11,848 nucleotides of DNA from Funneliformis mosseae. Taxonomy: Eukaryota > Glomeromycota > Glomeromycetes > Glomerales > Glomeraceae. Positions within the stretch are counted from its first letter, which is position 1. Every line of letters begins with the position of its first letter. Position numbers and translations under genes: made by a program. Below the pieces are notes generated by a model. The model was given only the letters and a program-made list of their open reading frames with translations, was not told the origin of the DNA and did not search any database. Shown piece by piece: positions 1 through 8,250 of this stretch. The DNA is taken from the NCBI GenBank assembly GCA_910592005.1, contig CAJVPP010003372.1, forward strand, positions 1 through 11,848, in the 5' to 3' direction.

Positions 1-684
1 TCAAGATTTGGGCTTTAAAATAAATATAAAATTATGATTTTAGCCCCCATAGTTAACCTGTTATAAGCTTTTAAAGGAAACCAATAGTGGTTGTATTTCT
101 TTTGCTTGCCACTGTATTTTAATATATTATATCTAAGGTTGCTAGATGAAATCTAAAGGTTTTGTAAGTCGTCTAAATGGAAAAAGATAAAATTTAGTAA
201 AATTATGTTAAAACCTTATTAAAAAATCTGTGAAATTCTGAAAAAGATAAAACTTTATCAAAGTTTATAAAAATGCGAAACTATATCAAAACTTTAATAA
301 AAAATTAGTGAAACTATTATTTAGATGTTTTGCCAAATTTAAAATAAGTTTAGACAATTACTTTAATTATATCTGATTTCAGTTTCTGATTAGCTATATT
401 ATATATGTGAAAAGATAATAAATGTATAGTTTGTAGTAAAATGGAAGTGTTTTACATTTACACTTCAGATAAAAATAATTTAAAAATAATTATTTATAAT
501 ATAAATATAATATTATATTAGTTACAATCTTATAATGCTTATTTGTCAAAGTTGCAATTCAATTTTTATTAATATTGCAACTAGTTGCAATCCTATAATA
601 CTTATTTATTATCAATTGTAATATTATCTTTAATTATATAGGTGATTGATTATAAATATATTATTATAATCTAAATATAATATA
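1..684. other. AT-rich intergenic stretch with imperfect repeats
   Basis: I see no gene here on either strand. Two imperfect direct repeats lie at about 180-238 and 240-318, both opening with AAAAAGATAAAA and each containing a TTAATAAAAAAT-like and a GTGAAA block. A second imperfect pair (AGTTACAATCTTATAATGCT at about 520-539 and AGTTGCAATCCTATAATACT at about 583-602) differs mostly by C/T and G/A. A perfect 18-bp palindrome sits between them. The whole looks like old transposon-derived or simple AT-rich DNA bordering the Tc1-like element. Confidence 0.5.
574..591. repeat. 18-bp perfect palindrome
   Basis: The sequence ATTGCAACTAGTTGCAAT equals its own reverse complement over all 18 bases, with no spacer. 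It overlaps the start of the second copy of an imperfect direct repeat. It could be a protein-binding dyad or a remnant of a transposon end. Nothing nearby suggests a gene that it would regulate. Confidence 0.6.
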
Positions 685-686
685 TA

Positions 687-2216
687 CACTTCCTACTAAA
701 AAGTTTAAGACCATCCTGTAATTTGTAGATCATTAGAAAATTATATGAAATTGGCATAAATATTTATTATAATACAATAATCAGATGATCACTTCATACT
801 TTTTTTCTTTCTTTTCTTACGTTACTTGACTTTTTTTCTTAATATTTCTTTATTTATAGTTAAAAAGAAACAGCTTACAGAATTTGAATATGAAAAGATT
901 ATTGGTTTTTACTAAGCAAGAGACTCTGAAAAGATCATATCTGAAAAAACAGGTTGTTCAAAAATAGCTATCTATAGTATAATGTCAAAATATTATAAAA
1001 CAGATACTTTGCTATTGCTTCTTAAAGTAAGTGATCTAAAAAATTAGATGAATAGGATAAATAGTATCTAAAGCTTATTATTAGTAAAAAAAAGTGTAAA
1101 TCAACAGAAAAAATATAAGAAATTTTTGTAAATTTAATTAGAAAGGAAGTATGTATAAATACTATATAAAGTGCACTTTATGAACTTAAATATTATAGTT
1201 TAATTGCCTTTGAAAGTCTTACATAAGTGAAACAAATAGATATTTTTGATTAAAATAATTTTGAAAAAGGTATTCTAGAATAATAAATGATTAAAAAGGG
1301 TTATTTAAAGTGATGAATCAAGGTTTATCTTATACTAGAATGATAGAAAATTCGTATCTAAAGAAAAAATATGACATTAATTGTCTTATTTCAATGGTAG
1401 AGGTAGAATTATGATGTAATAATATTTTTTATGATATAAGTTAGATCCTTTAGTAAGGATTGATGGATGGATAAATAGTAAGAGATATATAAAAAAACTT
1501 TTTAACTACCATTTAATACCATTTTTAGAAGAATTTGAAAAAGAGAATAGTGAGTATTTTTTTTAATAAGATAATGTATTGATTCATATAAGTAGACAAA
1601 TACGAACTTTTATTGAAGAAAATAAGATAATTCTTTTACTATAGCCTAAATAAAGTTTTGATTTAAACCCTATTGAACATTTATGAAATGAGTTTAAATA
1701 TAATATTTAATCACAAAAAAAATCTAAAAAATATGAAAGCAGTATGAAAAATCAAATAAAAGCAGTTTTAAAAGTATATGATTTTCTAATTAAATATTAA
1801 TGAATATTTTAATTAAAATTTATATATAAGTAATATAGAAAATTAACTCAGTAATTAAGTTTTTTAAAAATTTTTCAGGATTTTTAATTAAAATTTTACT
1901 TATATAATAGTTATGGATAGGATTATGATTTTTAAAAAGTTTTTTTTTTAAAATTGTTATATATAATTTAAACTTTAAATAAATATCATTTTAAATATTA
2001 CATTCTTATAAATTTTTCTTAAAAATGATTTTCTAAGTATTAATTAATTTAGTTAAAACTAATACTTAAAAAATGTAATGTATATATAAACTGTTAATAA
2101 ATATTCATTTAGAAGTAAGATATCATATTTATTTATTAGAGTTTAATGAAAATTAATGATAAAAAAATTGATTTGTTTAAAATCATAAATGGTCTTAAAC
2201 TTTTTGGTAGAAAGTG
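687..2216 (+). mobile_element. Tc1/mariner-family DNA transposon, complete ends, dead transposase
   Basis: The element is 1530 bp. Its left end (687-714, starting CACTTCCTACTAAAAAG) and right end (2189-2216) are inverted repeats of 28 bp that differ at only two positions, both C/T type. It is flanked by TA at 685-686 and 2217-2218, the target duplication of the Tc1/mariner superfamily. One transposase remnant lies inside, on the plus strand. The element is very AT-rich, and I count only about three CpG dinucleotides in it. Both ends are intact, so it could still be moved by a transposase supplied from elsewhere, but it cannot make its own. Confidence 0.93.
862..1800 (+). pseudogene. Tc1-like DD34E transposase, degenerate
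   Basis: The remnant encodes a cut-and-paste transposase of the Tc1 type. From 862 the frame reads KKKQLTEFEYEKII, then a helix-turn-helix-like stretch (EKTGCSKIAIYSIM). At about 1083-1093, an A-rich run, the homology moves to another frame (INTI*SALYELKYYS, about 1155-1199). It returns to the first frame by about 1288 and then reads SDESRF, LDPLVRIDG, *DNVLIHIS and SFDLNPIEHL. The three catalytic acids are present: Asp at 1312, Asp at 1570 and Glu at 1675, with exactly 34 residues between the second and third. Many stops fall where the family has Trp or Gln: TAG at 1642, TAA at 1651, TGA at 1684, and two TAA before the second Asp. The start is not determined. Confidence 0.9.
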
Positions 2217-2466
2217 TATTTTAATTAAAATTAATTAATCTTAATATAAATTGATTTCAGTATTTTTTTTTTATATAAAATAATATTTCTAATAAAAATA
2301 AGAGTAAATTTATTTATTATAGGCATGATATCATCACCTTCTTTTTGTCATTTGTGTCACATCCCCTCTTTTTTCATTTTCATATATATTTTGGGGATTT
2401 AGAAATTTTTTCATATGTGAAATCCTATTTGTTACATATGTTAGTGTTATATAGTTTAAAGTTAGA

Positions 2467-2488
2467 TTAGGGTAAGGTTAGGGTAAGA
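2467..2488 (+). repeat. Two short telomere-like units
   Basis: TTAGGGTAAGG is followed directly by TTAGGGTAAGA, giving two near-identical 11-base units that each contain the TTAGGG hexamer used at most fungal telomeres. Only two units are present and the spacing is not that of a telomere, so this is an interstitial look-alike inside a transposable element. Confidence 0.5.
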
Positions 2489-2496
2489 TATATATA

Positions 2497-2652
2497 TGGG
2501 ACCTTTGCAATAGAAAAGGGGGAAATGGCCAGAAAAATAAAAAATGAGTTAATGCTAAATTTGAATATATTTTGACCTAAAAATCATATTTGGCATATAA
2601 AAGTAAAATTATTTTTTCTGGCCGTTTTCCCTTTTCTATTGCAAAGGTCCCA
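2497..2652 (+). mobile_element. MITE copy 1 (TGGGACC ends, TA target), nested
   Basis: This 156-bp element is bounded by inverted repeats of about 40 bp that begin TGGGACCTTTGCAATAGAAA and continue through GGCCAGAAAAA. Flanking TA dinucleotides at 2495-2496 and 2653-2654 indicate a TA target site, as for MITEs mobilised by Tc1/mariner-type transposases. The interior of roughly 75 bp (AATGAGTTAATGCTAAATTT...) has no open frame. It is inserted inside the inverted-repeat element at 2301-2705. A second, more worn copy at 8740-8887 has the same interior in reverse orientation, which shows that this is a dispersed family and not a chance hairpin. Confidence 0.9.
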
Positions 2653-2712
2653 TATAAAGGCGATGTATAAGGAGTATCGCTCCCTGCAATAAATAAATTT
2701 ACTCTAAAAATA

Positions 2713-3886
2713 ATTTTATATTTTAATATTTTTTTTAAATATAAATATATATAAATTTAATATATATTTTTATATATGATTTTTAATTAAAGTTAAGAAA
2801 TAAAAAATATATTATTTAATAACATTATTTTTTTATTATAAAATAGATAGATAATCAATAAATTATTAATAAGAAATTGGTAATCTTATTAATAAATTGT
2901 AATATAAAGTATATATAATTTATAATAATTAATTTAACTATATAGATAATAAGAAAATTTGGATAATGATTATATACTTATAAAATCTCATAATATTATA
3001 TTATATATGAAAAGTTTAAAGTAAAAAAAATAATAATATAAAATTTAATATTCAATTAAAGTAAATAAGAAATAAAGAAAAAAAGAAAGTACTTATTACT
3101 GTTTAGAAAATACTAGAAATAATTTTTATATAACAAATTATCATATGGGAAGATTGCTAGGGAAATCAGACTCGAGGAATTTTTAATTTTACATTTTTTA
3201 TAAACTTACTGAACAATTTCTGTTTTTTATAAGATTTTCTTTAAATTATTAGATCTGTAGATCTTTCGTTATCATATTCGAAGTTTTAAATCAATATTTC
3301 AAATCAATATAGCTAAATTGTTTTGAAAACATATCTTTTATATAATAACAACTAATTTTCTAATATATTTTAAAATGCCGTATCCTAAAGTTCGACCTTT
3401 AAATTTCGACCTATTACAGTTTATTAATTGTCACTACATGTATCTTTATTTGATTGAATCAAAAACTCCGCATTTTAATTATTTTTTTTTAGTAAGATAA
3501 TATTACTTATTTTCTATGGTTTGTAAGAATAAATCTGAAGAGCTTTGTAGAGTAGATTAGGGATTAAAATGCCATACCATTTTAACTTCGAATCGAAAAC
3601 TTTAAGACTTTATTATTCTCCGCAATAATAATTCAGTATCAAACCATAAAAAAGTGATTTTTAAAAGTGAATAAATTTAAATAATATAGAAAAAGAATTG
3701 AAAAAAAAAAAACACCTAAAATTTATATGCTAATTAAATTGCACAGCAAAATAACTGAATATATGTATAAAATGGCATCACGAGTAAAATACAAGAAATT
3801 CTAACTAATTTATATATACACGAAGAACAAATATACAAATATAAATAGTGATTGATTTACAGAATAATATTAATAAGGAAGATCAA
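2713..3886. other. AT-rich intergenic region, no gene seen
   Basis: About 1.2 kb without a recognisable gene. The left part to about 3140 is almost pure A/T. The part from 3160 is slightly more mixed. It holds an imperfect inverted pair around TTTCTATGGTTTG (about 3511) and CAAACCATAAAA (about 3641), and two similar stretches beginning AAAATGCC (about 3372 and 3568). These may be remains of an old insertion. The right end includes the 3' flank of the minus-strand ADP-ribosyltransferase gene. I could not fix a polyadenylation site. Confidence 0.5.
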
Positions 3887-4856
3887 TTAAAGAAATGTAT
3901 TATAATCAGCAATAGATTTTCCGAAAGGACTACCTGACATCTCAAATAATATTAAAAATCTTGGTAAAGTTGCCTAAATAATATAAGAAAATAATTTAGT
4001 TTTTATAAATTATTGAAACAATAACTTTCCAGATCACGCTTACCTTGTCTTTATTTACAACCAAAATCCCCTTTGGAGTTTTTTCTATGACATCAACTAT
4101 GAACATAGACTTTATTATATCATTTTCATTATATCCGTTATTACAATAATAAAGTGACGTACACGGATCATTCGCAAACCACATTCCTGGTGTTTGAAAT
4201 TGATTGTTAAAAAAAATGCAATATTCTCGCTCAACAAAAAAAAATAAAAATAAAATAAAATAATAAAAAAAAATTCTTTATACACCGTACTTACTATTTC
4301 TCTTAAATAAACTTTTAGTTCTAGTATATTTAGTTTTATTTCCATGTTGTATAATTCCACACAAGCCACAATATTTTTCACAAAATGTTCTTTCAATATG
4401 ACCTCCTGCACTTTCTATATTACAATTATTCCATTCGTCAATAAATGAACAAGTTAAATTTGAAGTCGTACCATGAAACATTCTGTGAGTAAGCTTTTCG
4501 ATGTTTTCTCCAGTTTTTTTGCTTAGTTTTCTTTTATAAGCTTCATGAAGTCGTTCAAGTTTCGTTGGCATATGTAATTCGAATATTCCAAGAACTTTTG
4601 ATAATGAAAGTGGTCGACCTTTAAATAATGATTTTACCAAAATGTAATTTGGATCTGTTGGATTTAATAATATCATTTGTGTTTTCTGAGTCTTTGGTTG
4701 TATTGGAGAAGAAGATAATGATGAATTACTTGAATTGCGATGGATTAAATGTTTTAAACGAGATGAAAATGATTTATTTGAGATAGAAGTTGAGGATGGT
4801 GAAGTAGAATTGTTTTGGATGATTAAAGTTTCGATTTTTTCACAATACTTAACCAT
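3887..4856 (-). CDS. PARP-like ADP-ribosyltransferase domain protein, three exons
   Basis: Exons are 4856-4295, 4186-4044 and 3973-3887; introns are 4294-4187 (GTAAGT...CAG) and 4043-3974 (GTAAGC...TAG). The spliced frame is 792 bp, 263 residues. Residues 1-60 are Ser/Asn-rich and probably disordered. From about 95 a PARP catalytic fold follows: RMFHGT with the NAD-binding His at 128; a Cys-rich loop (C136, C145, C159, C163, C166, in CGLCGI); then WFANDPCTSLYYC, where S198 and Y201 match the S-x-x-Y-C NAD site; MFIVDV; and ATLPRFLILFE as the last strand. Such enzymes move ADP-ribose from NAD onto targets. At the position where PARPs carry the catalytic Glu, four residues before the Pro of LPRF, there is Lys235. 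Poly-ADP-ribosylation is therefore unlikely, and the protein is either a mono-transferase or inactive. No membrane segment or signal peptide is visible. The start is the first ATG after a long T tract. Confidence 0.85.
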
Positions 4857-4874
4857 GATTATAATAATTCTTAT

Positions 4875-4900
4875 AAAAAAAATAAAAAAAAAAAAAAAAA
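4875..4900 (-). promoter_or_regulatory. Poly(dA:dT) tract upstream of the ADP-ribosyltransferase start
   Basis: This is an almost pure run of A on the plus strand (T on the coding strand), broken only at 4883, about 19 to 44 bases upstream of the start codon. Such tracts keep nucleosomes off fungal promoters. It may instead be part of the 5' leader or a simple repeat. I see no TATA box at a convincing distance. Confidence 0.35.
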
Positions 4901-5567
4901 TGCGAGGAAAAGAGGAAAAAAACGAAAATGATTTGAAAATTCGGATTTTCGTTGATTTTCTTTTATAAGTGAAACTCCTGAAAATCTTTACTAATTCTGA
5001 ACTTGCCGTTTAACAAAAAAACTGGACGTTTTTTATAATGTATCACAAATTAACATACTTTTCTAAAAACGTTGTTATAATTTTAGATCCCTATGCATCA
5101 AGTTCGACGAAAATAATGGCTGAGTCGATCATTATTTATATTATATCAAATTGAGAAGTTTATTGATTTATTGAACAGAAAAAGCTAGTCTCACAACCTT
5201 ACAAATATTACTACTTTGTTATATCAATGGATTTTTTAGCATGAAATGATGAAAACTACAATATTTGTCAGCTAAATAAATGATTATTATATCCGCAGCA
5301 AACCAAATAAATGATTTCGCCAAGGATGATCAACAGACTGCATAATTCTGTTCCATTTTTATGGTCCAATTAAAAGTAGCACAAAATAATCTGTTTTCCA
5401 TTTCAATATTTTAACCAATAAAATGTAGTAAGAGCACGTGTTTTTGGAATCGGTAAGTTGTTTTTCCCAAAGCCCGCATAATTTTAACAAATGGGAGATT
5501 TGCTATTGAATAAAATCACGTTATGGACCATATGATTTACTATGCATTTTTTTTTTTAAAAAAAAAA
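4901..5567. other. Upstream/intergenic region, no gene seen
   Basis: This stretch contains the promoter side of the minus-strand ADP-ribosyltransferase gene, then about 500 bp without a convincing reading frame. A CACGTG hexamer lies at about 5435. On the minus strand, about 5330-5400, a short coding-like run (MENRLFCATFNWTIKMEQNY) ends in a stop and matches no family I recognise. An A/T run of about 30 bases at 5546-5567 directly borders the foldback element. Confidence 0.45.
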
Positions 5568-6147
5568 TAGCATTTTCGGTTCACGTAACATTAAAATTTT
5601 AAAATTGACCCGGGGACCCGGGGTTTATTGTTTATTAATAAAAAAATTTATAACGATGTGATTAGTTGGTTTTTAAGGAGTAATTAATTATAATTGAATG
5701 GATTGAGAATACTGTAAAGTATCAGTTAGTATCAGTTTGTTAGGATGCCAAGTTGTCTTAATTAAAATTTAATATATTTTCCTTGCGATATTCATAACTT
5801 CATAATTTTTATGCTGTAACTTCGTTAATTTTAATAATTTTTATTTATTTTTATTTTTCCGATTTTTATTTTTGCGTACAGTAGTTTTAATTAATTATCG
5901 TTTAGCCAATGTTGAGACAACACTGATAACTAAATTTATTGAATAACATTTACATCATAATTATTATTGTTGCTTATTAATAAAAACCCTTCTGCTTACA
6001 TTTCAAATTGTATATAAATACATAAACGAAAGTATTGAATACAACAGCATTTTATTTCGAAGTCACAAGATAAAATTTTTACATATAAAACTTTTGATTA
6101 AAATTTAAATGGTGACCCGGCCGGGTGACGGTGAACCGAAAATGCTA
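5568..6147. mobile_element. Foldback/MITE-like element with GC-rich subterminal motifs
   Basis: The two ends are perfect inverted repeats of 17 bases, TAGCATTTTCGGTTCAC at 5568-5584 and its complement at 6131-6147. If the outer TA on each side is the target duplication, the element proper starts GCATTTTCGG. Just inside lie GC-rich motifs that stand out from the AT-rich surroundings: ACCCGGGG twice in tandem at 5608-5623, and the 12-bp palindrome ACCCGGCCGGGT at 6115-6126. The 580-bp body has no open frame. It is probably a non-autonomous DNA transposon. The right end lies about 50 bp from the hAT transposase remnant, but the inverted repeat points away from that gene, so the two need not belong together. 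Confidence 0.65.
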
Positions 6148-6194
6148 AGTGCGTGGCCTTATAAAACAAACAATTCAGGATTTAAATATATTTA

Positions 6195-6720
6195 TTTGGC
6201 TGTCAATAGATTTCCAGCATTGCTAAATAATCATTTCCCTTGAGTAGATAGCCGGTATAGGAAGGTAAACGCTGACCATTTTGAAGGATTAGAAATCTTT
6301 CTTTGTGGTCATACCACCAAATAAAAGAATCGAAATTAAAATCTAATTCAGGTAAAGACAAGTAAATATTATTTTGTGTGAAAATTTATTAAAGATCGAA
6401 AAATTTGGATTTCATCAAGTAACAACTTCTGTAATGCAATAGGTGCAGATGTATGTTTGCTTTTCTAAGATTCTAGCATCAGTTTACTAAAAAAAAAATT
6501 TTTATTGAAATGCTTAATTGCTCTTTTTATATTAATGCTATCATCTATGGTAATTAAATTAACCTTTCATTGATCTAATAATTTAAGTAAAGTATCGCTA
6601 ATACGATCTGCGCGAATATTAACATAAGCTATTATAAGACTTAAAATACTCATCTATGAAACAACATGTAACTCCAACAGTCTAAAGTTCAGTAGGTAAA
6701 TTAACTAAAATTGCATGATC
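6195..6720 (-). pseudogene. hAT-family transposase, decayed fragments
   Basis: On the minus strand, pieces of a hAT transposase appear in the family's order. About 6720-6635 reads LPTEL*TVGVTCCFIDEYFK, matching the TDLWTS...GVTCHFIDE region. About 6625-6502 reads RISDTLLKLLDQ*KVNLI and TIDDSINIKRAI, matching the TTDN-x-SN block. About 6370-6280 reads FNFDSFIWWYDHKERF, then KMVSVYLPIPA (about 6282-6249) and STQGK*LFSNAGNLLT (about 6250-6198), which is the C-terminal dimerisation region. At least two frame changes occur there. The three stops sit where Trp, Trp and Arg are expected, each one transition away (TGG to TAG or TGA, CGA to TGA). Only about 120 bp separate the second and third blocks, so much of the middle is deleted. 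I found no terminal repeats that clearly belong to it. Confidence 0.75.
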
Positions 6721-7640
6721 TTTTAATATATGATTATACTGTTTTAATTAACTTATGACCTCAAACCGCAGCCCGGCGATCGAAACAATGCTCCTAAATG
6801 ATTACGCGATTATAAGCTTTAAGACCACGAGATGAATCTCAGAAGTTGTCACAAATTTTTAAAACTCGTTATATTCTATATATTAAAAAAGATAATACTA
6901 TAATAAATGTTATAGTTTAAATTAATTTAATTCGGATAATACTATTTTTAGATAACGCTAAAATTGAAAACTCTTCGAATAATGTCGGGAAAATTTTCTA
7001 TAAAACAACTTTTCTGGATGAATTTTGAAGTTAAACAAATCTAACATGCACACTTGCCAGATTGATACAAGGTCCATTAGATAAAAAATTGAGCGCGTAA
7101 GCATAATTAATGACTTTTATAAAATAATCAGTTTCGAGGCACTTTTGGAAGTTGACAATGTATTCATCCGATTGGAAACTATCGCGATTTTGCTAAATAA
7201 TATTATATAAATTTTTTGGTCATCGATTCTATTTTATTAGAAACTGATTCAATTTAGCATTACATAATTACATGATTAATTCGATTCCGATTTTAAAATT
7301 AACTCTTAATTATAGAACAGGAATCAATCAGGACAAACATTGTGTTGCCGATCCAAATGGATAAACTTTATTAGAATAAGATCAACACAAAATATTTTAT
7401 CATTTAGTCTTAACATACATAGTTTAGTAACTTGTAAGGTTGACAATATGATTAAGTATAAAGTAATTAAAAAAATTTTCGAAACGTGAAAAAAAAATTT
7501 TTATTTTTCTCTCTTTTTTAGCCTTGTCAAAGTCAAAAAAGTATAACCTGATTTAACCTTTTAATTGTACAACGATCGTTTTTTAACAATATTTAGTTTT
7601 ACTCATTTAAATTCTGTTTCAAAATACACATACATATCCT
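6721..7640. other. No recognisable gene; possible hAT 5' flank
   Basis: About 900 bp with no frame that I can support on either strand. It lies upstream of the minus-strand hAT remnant, so it may include its worn N-terminal part, but no zinc-finger-like or other hAT N-terminal pattern is visible. It is somewhat richer in CpG than the left third of the window. Confidence 0.4.
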
Positions 7641-7784
7641 TCAAAGTAACACTAAAGAGAACAAATATTTTGCATTTTCCCTAAGGATTTCTTGAGATCT
7701 GATGGTACCGTCATCGTTGATTATAGAATTAAATCCACATTCTGGATTATAATCTATATTTTTAAAATCTTTTCTGTTTACTAT
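7641..7784 (-). pseudogene. Unidentified coding-like fragment
   Basis: A minus-strand frame is open for 47 codons before TGA and has protein-like composition, including DYNPECGFNSIINDDGTIRS and QEILRENAKYLFSLVLL. There is no start codon in it. Just upstream (7830-7785), a different frame reads YDLHALTIILADSINSKQKR, so a frame change near 7780 may have split one gene. I do not recognise the family. It could be a remnant of a host gene or chance. Confidence 0.3.
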
Positions 7785-7829
7785 TTATGGAATCGGCTAA
7801 TATGATTGTCAAAGCATGTAGATCATACC

Positions 7830-8250
7830 TACCAAATTGAGAATAATATTAATTTGTGAATATACTGTACTTGATATACTTGACGAAAAAAAAAAAAGAA
7901 AAAGTAATAAGTCACGGCTAAAAAAATTTTCTCCTTGCATAAAATTTGGGAACGAATTAACGTGGGCACATCTATAAACTTAACAGCCAAAAACCTGATG
8001 AATTAATTATATTCACCGGATGTGTTTCCGGTCTGCAAAAAAATAAAGGTTTAAGAAAAAAATAATTACAATAATTTGTCTACATTATTTACATTATTTA
8101 TATTTATTAAAAAAAAAGGTTCAAAATATATTTTCCGAACGTTACATTAAAAAAAAGAATAGATTCAAAAATAATACGCGCATATTCTAATCATATACAA
8201 ATTTATTTATTTTGCGGATTTTTCTCTAATATATAAGGTACGGAAATCGA
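7830..8250. other. Upstream flank of the MFS pseudogene, no gene seen
   Basis: AT-rich with several A-runs (for example 7886-7902). It would contain the promoter and 5' leader of the plus-strand MFS gene. I see no clear TATA box or other site that I can defend. Confidence 0.4.

Larger units (their letters stand above)
2301..2705. mobile_element. Small inverted-repeat element hosting a nested MITE
   Basis: The outer ends are inverted copies: AGAGTAAATTTATTTATT begins at 2301, and its exact reverse complement ends at 2705, with weaker similarity continuing for about ten more bases. The same seven bases, AAAAATA, lie directly outside both ends (2294-2300 and 2706-2712) and would be a target-site duplication. 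In such AT-rich DNA that match has limited weight. Without the nested MITE the element would be about 250 bp and has no coding capacity. It is probably a non-autonomous DNA transposon of unknown superfamily. Confidence 0.55.

Noticed and set aside
2467..2488. Telomere or subtelomere
   Set aside because: Only two TTAGGG units, inside a transposable element, and no terminal array.
4115..4411. Minus-strand open frame of 98 codons
   Set aside because: It runs through intron 1 in the wrong frame and overlaps exons 1 and 2 of the ADP-ribosyltransferase; the spliced model explains the conserved motifs and this frame does not.
4735..4968. Plus-strand open frame of 77 codons
   Set aside because: It runs antisense to exon 1 and the promoter side of the minus-strand ADP-ribosyltransferase gene, with a Lys-rich tail from the poly-A tract; it is a shadow frame.
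5568..6147. 5568-6147 as the ends of the hAT element
   Set aside because: The transposase remnant lies outside the inverted repeats, and the right repeat points away from it, so the pair bounds a separate element.
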